Assembly (NCBI GenBank): GCA_030549815.1
Contig: JAUQQQ010000006.1
Coordinates: forward strand, 1-19,373
Length of the DNA stretch: 19,373 nt
Source: a bacterium
GTDB taxonomy: Bacteria; DRYD01
Direction: 5' to 3'
Below, piece by piece: positions 6,929 to 13,827 of this stretch. A program made the position numbers and the translations under genes. The notes below the pieces were generated by a model. The model was not told the DNA's origin, made no database searches, and was given only the letters and a program-made list of their open reading frames with translations. Positions within the stretch are counted from its first letter, which is position 1, and the number at the start of each line of letters is the position of its first letter.

Positions 6929-7298
6929 TGTTATCACCTCCGTAGATGATGTCTTTAATTTTTCTATACAAACTCATACCTGTTGCAAAATAGAAATTCA
7001 TTTCTTCATTTGACATTTCCCATTTTGATTTTAATAATTTTTCTGATGCTTCAGGATATAAAATTTCTTGAATTTTACTATAGTAATCATATTCTTGGAA
7101 TTTATTAATAATTTGTGGTAGTAAATCCATAAAATCTTTTTTTGTCATTCTTAATGATTTTAATTTGTTAAAGAAGGGAGTATTATTAAGTCTTTTTCTT
7201 TGTTCTTCTAATAGTAGTCTTGTTAATATTCCAAGGATAAAAATCCCCTGTTTATCCTCATTATCCAACTTTAGATCGCTGTAAATTTTATCGAGCAT
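6921..7298 (-). CDS. cas11: Cas11b small subunit from an internal start within cas8b
   Basis: Within the cas8b frame, the bases coding Gly-Gly-Asp form a perfect Shine-Dalgarno sequence GGAGGTGAT (7302-7310), followed by TAT and an ATG at 7298, an ideal distance. The product would be the last 125 residues of Cas8b, MLDKIYSDLKLDNEDK onward: predicted all helical, charged, and of the size of Cascade small subunits. In type I-B, I-C and I-D systems Cas11 is known to be made by internal initiation within the large-subunit gene, and no separate cas11 gene exists here. The same 9-mer serves cas7 and hsp20. Translation is inferred from sequence. Confidence 0.75.
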   Translation of the reverse strand: MLDKIYSDLKLDNEDKQGIFILGILTRLLLEEQRKRLNNTPFFNKLKSLRMTKKDFMDLLPQIINKFQEYDYYSKIQEILYPEASEKLLKSKWEMSNEEMNFYFATGMSLYRKIKDIIYGGDNND

Positions 7299-8696
7299 AT
7301 AATCACCTCCTACTTCTTCTTTAAATTCTGATTCTTCTTTGTAAGAAAATAGATTATCTAAATCTATCAAACACAGATTTATGAAAAATAAAAAATTGGA
7401 AATAGAATCAAAAACTAAAGTATCAAAATCATAAGGTCTATCATTTAATTTTTGCACAGAATTTTGCAGATTAAGAATAAAATGTTTAATCAATAAGTTT
7501 TTGTTTATCTTTTTCAATTTAAATATTGATTCTAAATAATCGAGGAAGAATTTTTTAGATTCTATCGTTAAACTACCTTGCTTTGTTATAAAGAATTTTT
7601 TCAGTTTTGATAAATAATAATGGTAATCATAGTTTTTAAAGGCATATTTTTCTATTATTGTTTCGGTTTTATGCTTAGATTCGAATATTTTTTTGAAATT
7701 TGAAGGTGGGATATCTTCTACTAAAAGTAGTATCCTTTCAGCACTGTTGTCCTCTTCATAAAACAATAGATAAAAGTAGAGAAAATTTTTGTCCTTTAAT
7801 AAGAAAAGTATTTCATCTTGTTCATTGGTAATTCTTTCTGCTTCTTTTAGCTCTTGTTTTTTATTTCGTAATTCCATAATCGTTTGTATTTCTTCATAAG
7901 CTTCTTTTTTAGCGAAAATAATTGAAGGGATTAAATAGTATTTTATACCTTCCATCGAGAAAGATAGTTTATTTTTTAGGATTTCCTTTGATTTTTTTAA
8001 AATTTCATAGCAATCAAGACATACCGGGTAATTTTTCCAACTCTTTTCCTTTTGAAAATTATTTATTTGTGACCCTGCTATGAATCCTGGTTTATCAACT
8101 GTATAGAATTTAAAAACATTATTTGTTTGGTCTGAAATATTTTCTTTTTCTTCTTTACAGAATGAACAGATAGATTTGTTTAAATTTTCTTTTAATTTAT
8201 CTTCTTCTATTTTTTTGCTAATATTTCTTATAATTTCAATTTCTCCAGGATATTTGTATTTTCCATCGTGGTATATTTTTATTCCGAGGAAAATTTTCTG
8301 ATCTTTAAACATTTTGTTTGATTTAATTTGCTTTAATTCTTCTTTTATTTTATCGATTAATTTTTCGTCTAATTGTTGTAAGATTTGTTGAAAATCTATT
8401 GTTTCTTTTTTCATTTTTTTACTTTCATTAAATATTTTTTCAATGAATTTTTTTATTTTTTCGGTTGTTTTTTGTGGTTCTGTTAAGGGTGCGAATAATG
8501 CTGGTTTATTTCCTTTTGAATCCCCTTGAATATATAAATTTTTGTTTTCATTTATATAGTCTTCAACGGACACAAAAACTTCTTTTTCTTCTGGATTTGC
8601 ATTAATGAAGATTATTTTCCCTTCTGTTGATGCGGTTTGGATATTTTCATTTTGATTTAGTAAGAATTTAGTGAACTCGAAAATTTGTTCAATCAT
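6921..8696 (-). CDS. cas8b: Cascade large subunit Cas8b (Csh1)
   Basis: Cas8b recognises the PAM and helps recruit Cas3. The correct start is the ATG at 8696, giving 591 residues. It has AAGGAGGG six bases upstream and overlaps the cas6 stop by 8 bases, whereas an ATG 45 bases further upstream lies deep in cas6 without such a site. A zinc-finger of Csh1 type is visible as Cys177-x2-Cys180 (ICSFCKEE) and Cys226-x2-Cys229 (VCLDCYE). The rest is rich in Lys, Glu and Ile and poorly conserved, as usual for this family. The C-terminal 125 residues are helical and correspond to the small subunit, which also seems to be made separately from an internal start. Confidence 0.9.
   Translation of the reverse strand: MIEQIFEFTKFLLNQNENIQTASTEGKIIFINANPEEKEVFVSVEDYINENKNLYIQGDSKGNKPALFAPLTEPQKTTEKIKKFIEKIFNESKKMKKETIDFQQILQQLDEKLIDKIKEELKQIKSNKMFKDQKIFLGIKIYHDGKYKYPGEIEIIRNISKKIEEDKLKENLNKSICSFCKEEKENISDQTNNVFKFYTVDKPGFIAGSQINNFQKEKSWKNYPVCLDCYEILKKSKEILKNKLSFSMEGIKYYLIPSIIFAKKEAYEEIQTIMELRNKKQELKEAERITNEQDEILFLLKDKNFLYFYLLFYEEDNSAERILLLVEDIPPSNFKKIFESKHKTETIIEKYAFKNYDYHYYLSKLKKFFITKQGSLTIESKKFFLDYLESIFKLKKINKNLLIKHFILNLQNSVQKLNDRPYDFDTLVFDSISNFLFFINLCLIDLDNLFSYKEESEFKEEVGGDYMLDKIYSDLKLDNEDKQGIFILGILTRLLLEEQRKRLNNTPFFNKLKSLRMTKKDFMDLLPQIINKFQEYDYYSKIQEILYPEASEKLLKSKWEMSNEEMNFYFATGMSLYRKIKDIIYGGDNND
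7302..7310 (-). promoter_or_regulatory. Internal Shine-Dalgarno site in cas8b
   Basis: GGAGGTGAT is fully complementary to the standard 3' tail of bacterial 16S rRNA. It lies inside coding sequence (Gly-Gly-Asp codons of Cas8b) with its GGAGG core seven bases before an in-frame ATG. It is identical to the site of cas7 at 6933-6941 and of hsp20 at 19344-19352. Confidence 0.8.
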
Positions 8697-9477
8697 AATT
8701 TCCCTCCTTTTGGTTTGCGTGTATAATTTTAATACATCCAAATCCTTGACTGTTTTTGTTTCCCATTCCTGCGTTAAGCGCTACGAAATACAAATGTTCT
8801 GGAAGAAATACCTCGAAAATCCCATGGTATGCTTTTATTACTGTGTTCTTATATTTTACAATGTTTTCTTTGTATTTTATTGGTTTAATGTAGTAATTAC
8901 CCCCTGTTTCTTCTTGGTTTAAATTTTCTGTTGTAATATTTGTTTGGGGATATGATTTATACTTTCTTATTAGGTTCTGTATTATTAGATTAGAGAATTC
9001 TTTTTCGGATGGACTATAAAAATAGGTTTTTTTAGAGTTATTAATCTTAACTGTGCTGTATATAGTAATAGGTGATAGGGTTTTTATTTTTGTTTTTCCT
9101 GAAATTTGGTTATTTTTTTCAACTTCTATTGAATGTATTTTTAGTTCCTGTTGTCCTAATTTGACATTTTGCTTCTTTATAAGATTTAGTGCTAATTCTT
9201 GAATCATTTTGTCAATCAAGCTACAAACTACTATGGAAATTCTATTTTTGAAAAGAAAATATTTTTTATCTTTTTCAGGCTGACTATATGAAAGTATTCT
9301 TGAGAAGGTGAAAAGTTTGAATTTTCTTTTTTGGTATAAAAATCCAGAGTTGTGAATTAATTCTGCTGTATCTACATTAAGGTTGTCATAAATAAATGCT
9401 TGAACAATTTCATTGTATTCTATTGGTATTTTTATGTAATCATTCTTTATGTTTTCAAGATGTATTTTTATTCTCAA
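8689..9477 (-). CDS. cas6: CRISPR RNA-processing endoribonuclease Cas6
   Basis: Cas6 cuts the repeat in pre-crRNA to leave the 8-nt 5' handle. The 262-residue protein has IPIEYNEIVQAFIYDNL (about 17-33) and then LIHNSGFLYQKRKFKLFTFSR (40-60), in which His42 is the expected catalytic histidine. The C-terminal glycine-rich RNA-binding loop is NAGMGNKNSQGFGCIKI (about 235-251). The start is a TTG at 9477: an in-frame TAA lies at 9481-9483, so nothing upstream can be used, and GGTGGT stands just before it. A TTG start implies modest translation. It is the first gene of the cas operon, and its stop overlaps the cas8b start by 8 bases. Confidence 0.92.
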   Translation of the reverse strand: MRIKIHLENIKNDYIKIPIEYNEIVQAFIYDNLNVDTAELIHNSGFLYQKRKFKLFTFSRILSYSQPEKDKKYFLFKNRISIVVCSLIDKMIQELALNLIKKQNVKLGQQELKIHSIEVEKNNQISGKTKIKTLSPITIYSTVKINNSKKTYFYSPSEKEFSNLIIQNLIRKYKSYPQTNITTENLNQEETGGNYYIKPIKYKENIVKYKNTVIKAYHGIFEVFLPEHLYFVALNAGMGNKNSQGFGCIKIIHANQKEGNYD

Positions 9478-9483
9478 TTTTTA

Positions 9484-9644
9484 CCACCATCCTTGAATAA
9501 ATTCCATAGGATATTAATTTTATACAAAAAACATAAAAATTCCTTCTTTTTTATTTATTTTTTTATTAAAAAAAATAAACAAAAAAATTAGGTTAAACCC
9601 TGTTGGCTATATTTGCATTTGAAAATTGACAAGTTTTGATTAAG
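9484..9644 (-). promoter_or_regulatory. secG-cas6 intergenic region with candidate cas promoter and AT hairpin
   Basis: This is the only real gap upstream of the cas operon, so its promoter should be here unless it is read through from secG. A TATAAA at 9519-9524 (minus strand) could be a -10 box, but no good -35 lies 17 bases away. TTGTCA at 9627-9632 followed by TATAGC is a second weak candidate. TTTATTTTTTT (9554-9564) and AAAAAAATAAA (9569-9579) form an AT-only 11-bp hairpin with loop ATTA, like the one at the cas7 stop. An 8-codon reading frame, MEFIQGWW, ends at 9481 three bases before the cas6 TTG. Confidence 0.3.
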
Positions 9645-9899
9645 TTAAGGTTTAAAGATTTGTTGAGACATTATGCTTAACAGAACTGATAAAAATAGGA
9701 AAATGTAAGCGATAATCGATGTATATCTTTGAATTAATTCTTCCTTGGTTAATTTTTTGCTTTGTCTTGATTCTGTTGATTGTTGTCCCATTATTCCACT
9801 TAATCCCGATTTTTCAGTGACATAACTGGCAACACCTGCTACCAATAAGAGAGATACTATTATGAAAACTATGGTAAGAAATCTGTATAAGTTTTCCAT
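9645..9899 (-). CDS. secG: Protein-export membrane protein SecG
   Basis: SecG is the small accessory subunit of the SecYEG translocation channel in the inner membrane. The 84-residue protein has two transmembrane helices (about 8-26 and 60-78) joined by a cytoplasmic loop. That loop carries the SecG hallmark SGLSGIMGQ (31-39), followed by a polar Ser/Gln/Lys linker. Size and topology match the family. The ATG shares one base with the gcvH stop (TAATG), so the two are translationally coupled. No clear intrinsic terminator follows before the cas operon on the same strand. Confidence 0.88.
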   Translation of the reverse strand: MENLYRFLTIVFIIVSLLLVAGVASYVTEKSGLSGIMGQQSTESRQSKKLTKEELIQRYTSIIAYIFLFLSVLLSIMSQQIFKP

Positions 9900-10285
9900 T
9901 ACTCACCTATGAATTCTTTATATTTTTTTGAATCCATGAGTTTGTCTTTGTATTTTTCAAAATTTTTAATTTCTACTTCAAATATCCAATGTTTATAGGG
10001 GTCTTGGTTAAGTAGCTCGGGTTTATTAAGCACTTCTTCATTAACATTAATGACTAATCCTTCTACCGGGCTATATAAATCGGATACGCTTTTTACAGAT
10101 TCAATCGACCCACATATTTTCATAAATTCGACTCTTTGGTTAATTTGTGGTGGTTCTATATAAACGATATCTCCAAGTTCTTTTTGGGCAAAATCTGTTA
10201 TCCCAACTTTTGCTATATTTTCATTAATTTCTATCCATTCATGTTGTTCTGAATATAAAAGATTATCGGGGATAATGTATCCCAT
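9899..10285 (-). CDS. gcvH: Glycine cleavage system H protein (lipoyl carrier)
   Basis: GcvH carries the lipoyl arm that shuttles the aminomethyl group between the P, T and L proteins of glycine cleavage. The 128-residue protein is full length: YSEQHEWIEI (11-20), VGITDFAQKELGDIVYIEPP (27-46), and the lipoylation motif ESVKSVSDLYSPVEG with Lys65 as the attachment site. AGGAGGT stands before the ATG. It lies 9 bases after infB and is coupled to secG, with no gcvT, gcvP or lipoate ligase nearby. It may serve a glycine system encoded elsewhere, act in lipoate relay, or serve another lipoyl-dependent pathway. The H-protein family call is firm; the pathway is not shown. Confidence 0.92.
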   Translation of the reverse strand: MGYIIPDNLLYSEQHEWIEINENIAKVGITDFAQKELGDIVYIEPPQINQRVEFMKICGSIESVKSVSDLYSPVEGLVINVNEEVLNKPELLNQDPYKHWIFEVEIKNFEKYKDKLMDSKKYKEFIGE

Positions 10286-10294
10286 AAAAACCTC

Positions 10295-12319
10295 CTATTC
10301 TTTTGTTGTTTTGATAAATGCTCTGATGATATCTCCAACCTGTATATCATTAAAATCTTTTATTTTAATTCCGCACTCATACCCTTGTATGACTTCTTTA
10401 ACATCTTCTTGGAATCTTCTTAGTGATTCTATTTTTCCTTCAAATACTTTTTCTCTATTTCTTTCTACTATAACTTTTGAATCTCTGGTTATTTTTCCTG
10501 TTAAGACGTAGCATCCTGCTACTTTTCCGTTTTTGACCTTGAATACTTGTTTTACTTGTGCTTCTCCAATTTCAACTTCTATTTCTTCTTGTTTAGTTTG
10601 TCCTTCTATCATTTTTTTGAGGTTTTCAATCAATTCATAAATTATGTTGTGTAAATACACTGGTATATTTTCTTTTTCTATTAATTTTTTAGCGTTTGCC
10701 TCTATTTTAGTGTTGAACCCGAAGATACATGCATTTGATGCTTTTGCTAATAAAACATCACTATCGGAGATATTTCCTATAGCGCTGTGTATAATATTAG
10801 GTTTAACTTTATCGGTTGCTGTTTTTTCTATTACAGCTTTTAATGCTTCCAAGCTTCCCTGAGTATCCGCTTTTAGGATTATATTTAAAAGAAAAGTATC
10901 CTCATTATGTAATTTAGAGAGTATATCCTGTATTGAAAATGATTTTGATAATTTTTTGTTGTATTCTTCTATTTTTTGGTTTTCTATTGCTATTTCCTTA
11001 GCTATTTTTTCATTTTCAACTACTACCAATTTTTCTCCTGCTGTGGGAACTTGTGCTATTCCTATGATTTCGACAGGTGTTGATGGTGGAGCTTCTTTTA
11101 ATTGTTGTCCTCTTTCATTATACATTGCTCTGATTTTACCCCATGTTTTTCCTACATAAAATGCCATTCCGGGTTTTAAAATACCTTTCTTTACTATGAC
11201 AGTTGCCACAGGACCCCTATTTTTATCGAGTTTTGATTCTATAACTATTCCTTCGGGTTTGCCTGCTATGTTTGCCTTTAACTCCATTAGTTCTGCGACT
11301 AACAATATTATTTCAAGTAAAGTATTAATGTTTTTTCCTGCTTTTGCAGATATTTCAACAAATGGAGTTTGTCCTCCCCATTCTTCTGGAATTAAACCAT
11401 AGGTAACTAATTGGTTTTTAACTCTGTCTATGTTAGCATTTGGTTTATCTATTTTGTTTATAGCGACTATTATGGGCACACCTGCTGCTTTAGCGTGGTT
11501 TATTGCTTCTATTGTTTGGGGCATTACACCATCGTCTGCTGCTACTACTAAGATTACTATATCGGTTGCTAAAGCACCTCTTGCTCTTAGGCTTGTAAAT
11601 GCTTCATGTCCTGGAGTATCTATGAATGTTATTTTTTTACCCATGAATTCGATTTGATAAGCTCCGATATGTTGGGTTATTCCTCCTGCTTCTAAACTTG
11701 CCACATTGGTTTTTCTTATTGTATCTAAGAGGGTTGTTTTTCCATGGTCAACATGCCCCATTATTGTAACTACAGGGGGACGCGGAACCCAAACCTCTTC
11801 TTCCTCTTCTTCGAAACCTTTTACTTCATCTCTTGATTTTAATCTTATTAATGTGTTAAACTCTATTGCCACTTCTTCTGCTAACTCGACTGTAAGACTG
11901 CTATTTTTATTTATCAGGTGTCCTTTTGAGAATAATATTTGTATTACTTGGTTAGGATGAATTTTAAGTGCTTCTGCTAATGAATCTACTGTTATTGGAA
12001 AAGTTAATTCAATTTCTTTTATTTCTTCTTCGGTTTCTTTCTTTCCTATAACTTCTTGTTCTTTTTCGATTTCTTTTTGTGTTATTTCTTTTTGCGGTTT
12101 TTCGATTATTTCTGTTGTTTTTTCCATTGGTTTATCTATTATTTCTATTTGGGTTATATTATTTGAATTATTTTTATTTACAAATTTCTCTATTTTTTCA
12201 ATTTGTTCATCTGTTAAATTTTGATTAGGGGATTTTATAATGATATCAATTTCTTGTGCCATTTCTTTAAGTTGTTTGAATGGTATGTTTAGAACTTTGG
12301 ATATTTCATGTGCTTTCAT
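10295..12319 (-). CDS. infB: Translation initiation factor IF-2
   Basis: IF-2 is the GTPase that places initiator fMet-tRNA on the 30S subunit and drives subunit joining. The 674-residue protein has the short N-terminal IF2_N helix module ([17 protein letters not shown]), then a charged linker about 60-105 rich in Glu and Lys, then a second IF2_N module (105-160). The G domain has G1 GHVDHGKT 188-195, G3 DTPGH 234-238, G4 NKID 288-291 and G5 SAK 324-326, and the C-terminal tRNA-binding domains follow. The start has AGGAG at a good distance and overlaps the ugd 3' end by 14 bases. The usual neighbours nusA, rbfA and truB are absent; here it sits between ugd and gcvH. Confidence 0.97.
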   Translation of the reverse strand: MKAHEISKVLNIPFKQLKEMAQEIDIIIKSPNQNLTDEQIEKIEKFVNKNNSNNITQIEIIDKPMEKTTEIIEKPQKEITQKEIEKEQEVIGKKETEEEIKEIELTFPITVDSLAEALKIHPNQVIQILFSKGHLINKNSSLTVELAEEVAIEFNTLIRLKSRDEVKGFEEEEEEVWVPRPPVVTIMGHVDHGKTTLLDTIRKTNVASLEAGGITQHIGAYQIEFMGKKITFIDTPGHEAFTSLRARGALATDIVILVVAADDGVMPQTIEAINHAKAAGVPIIVAINKIDKPNANIDRVKNQLVTYGLIPEEWGGQTPFVEISAKAGKNINTLLEIILLVAELMELKANIAGKPEGIVIESKLDKNRGPVATVIVKKGILKPGMAFYVGKTWGKIRAMYNERGQQLKEAPPSTPVEIIGIAQVPTAGEKLVVVENEKIAKEIAIENQKIEEYNKKLSKSFSIQDILSKLHNEDTFLLNIILKADTQGSLEALKAVIEKTATDKVKPNIIHSAIGNISDSDVLLAKASNACIFGFNTKIEANAKKLIEKENIPVYLHNIIYELIENLKKMIEGQTKQEEIEVEIGEAQVKQVFKVKNGKVAGCYVLTGKITRDSKVIVERNREKVFEGKIESLRRFQEDVKEVIQGYECGIKIKDFNDIQVGDIIRAFIKTTKE

Positions 12320-13694
12320 AGCTAACTCCTATTCTGTAATATTCAAATCCGTATTCTAATATTTCTGGATAATTGATTATATTTCTTCCATCGATTATTA
12401 TTGGTGTTTCCATTAATTCATAAATTTTGAAGAAATCTGCTTTTTTGTATTCTTCCCAATCATTTGTTATGACGATAAGATTCGAATTAACTGTGCTTTC
12501 ATATATATCTTCTGTAATTTTTATATTTGGATTTATTGAGTATTGTGGGAATTGATTTTTAAAGTTATGTGTTGCTTTTGGGTCGTATAGAACTAAGTAT
12601 GCTCCTTCATTAAGCAAATGAGGGATTAATTTTAGGGTAGGTGATTCTCTTATGTCATCTGTTCCTGCTTTAAATGAGATACCCCATATTGTTATTATCT
12701 TTCCTTTAATATTCCACAGAGCTTTTTTTATTTTATTCATAAGTAACGTTATTCTATCGTTGTTTATTTTTTTGACTGCCTCAAATAAGATTGGATCAAC
12801 TTGTTTTTCTTTGAACAATGATATTATTGCTTCTAAATCTTTGGGTAAACAAGAGCCTCCAAATCCTATGCCTGGTTTTAGGAAATCCAGTCCGATCCTG
12901 TTGTCTAATCCTATACCTGTTCTAACGTTTTCTATATCGCAACCAAGCTTCTCGCATATATCGGAAATGGAATTTATGAAAGAAATTTTTGTTGATAGGA
13001 AACAATTTGACGCTAATTTTATTAATTCTGCCTCTGTTGTAGATACGATTAATATTGGTGCGGGAAAATCATGGTATATTTGTGTAAGATCATCAATAAT
13101 AGATTTATTGTCAACACCTATTATTATTCTGTTGGGATTAAAGAAATCGTAGATAGCGTTTCCTTCCCTAAGGAATTCTGGTATTGATGCTATTTCTATG
13201 TTTGTTTTTTTCCCTCGTCTATATCGGTGAATAATTTTTTTAAACCATTTTGCGGTGCCTGGTGGTACTGTGCTTTTTATGATTATTATTTTTTGTTCGT
13301 TAGAGGGTAAATGATTTGCTATTTCTTTTGCTGCGGCGTCTAAAAAAGACATATCGTAAGTTTGGTCTTCTTTTATAGGTGTTCCTACACATATGTAAAT
13401 ATGTTTGCATGATTTAACTAATTGTGAAATTTCATCTACGAATTCTAAGTTCCCTGAATTTAGGGAATTAAGTAAGAATTTTTGTAAATCAGGCTCATAA
13501 AAAGGTGCTATACCTTTTTTTAATAGATTCAGTTTTTCTTTGTTTTTTTCAAATACTAAAACTTTGAACCCTTTATAAGCTAATCCTATGGATGTGACTA
13601 ATCCTACGTATCCGGCTCCTACTATCCCTATTTTTATTTCTTTCTTTTCTTCACTATCTTTTACTCTTTCTAATTTCTCTTCCAACAAAACCAT
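12306..13694 (-). CDS. ugd: UDP-glucose/GDP-mannose family 6-dehydrogenase
   Basis: Enzymes of this family oxidise C6 of a nucleotide sugar twice with NAD to give a uronic acid for surface polysaccharide. In the 462-residue protein the Rossmann motif GIVGAGYVG is at 23-31 and STVPPGTA at 141-148. PEFLREGNA is at 172-180, and GFGGSCLPKDL contains catalytic Cys282. FKAGTDDIRESP at 351-362 marks the UDP-binding C-terminal domain. All key residues are present. The pattern fits UDP-glucose dehydrogenase best, but UDP-GlcNAc- or GDP-mannose-type activity cannot be excluded. About 20 charged residues precede the Rossmann fold. No Shine-Dalgarno site lies before the ATG, although a TAGTAT box sits just upstream, so a leaderless message is possible. 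Divergent from ftsA. Confidence 0.9.
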   Translation of the reverse strand: MVLLEEKLERVKDSEEKKEIKIGIVGAGYVGLVTSIGLAYKGFKVLVFEKNKEKLNLLKKGIAPFYEPDLQKFLLNSLNSGNLEFVDEISQLVKSCKHIYICVGTPIKEDQTYDMSFLDAAAKEIANHLPSNEQKIIIIKSTVPPGTAKWFKKIIHRYRRGKKTNIEIASIPEFLREGNAIYDFFNPNRIIIGVDNKSIIDDLTQIYHDFPAPILIVSTTEAELIKLASNCFLSTKISFINSISDICEKLGCDIENVRTGIGLDNRIGLDFLKPGIGFGGSCLPKDLEAIISLFKEKQVDPILFEAVKKINNDRITLLMNKIKKALWNIKGKIITIWGISFKAGTDDIRESPTLKLIPHLLNEGAYLVLYDPKATHNFKNQFPQYSINPNIKITEDIYESTVNSNLIVITNDWEEYKKADFFKIYELMETPIIIDGRNIINYPEILEYGFEYYRIGVSYEST

Positions 13695-13827
13695 ATATTT
13701 ATACTATTATCTAAGAATCACAATTTACCTTCTCAAATTACATTTTTTTTCAATTTTGGAAGGAGGAGGATGCTTTTTTTTGTTGAAATTCTATTTAGAG
13801 ATGGTTTTAAGATAAAAAAAACAAAAA
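13695..13827. promoter_or_regulatory. Divergent ugd/ftsA promoter region
   Basis: This 133-base gap must hold promoters for both directions. On the plus strand TTGAAA (13783-13788) and TAAGAT (13808-13813) are a possible -35/-10 pair, with a long 19-base spacer, that would start transcription within a few bases of the ftsA ATG. On the minus strand TAGTAT (13701-13706) ends six bases before the ugd ATG. A strong GGAGGAGG (about 13762-13769) directly abuts an ATG at 13770 that opens a 26-codon frame (MLFFVEILFRDGFK...) overlapping the ftsA start in another frame; the spacing is too short for normal use. Confidence 0.4.

Noticed and set aside
8697-8741. Longer cas8b start adding MDVLKLYTQTKRREI
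   Set aside because: It would overlap cas6 deeply and has no ribosome site, while the ATG at 8696 follows AAGGAGGG at the right distance.
9484-9644. A CreTA-like toxin RNA guarding the cas operon
   Set aside because: The gap is almost pure A/T with no clear small toxin frame or repeat-like antitoxin sequence.
12652-13152. 166-codon plus-strand frame opposite ugd
   Set aside because: It mirrors the conserved ugd coding sequence, with composition of an antisense shadow and no start signal.
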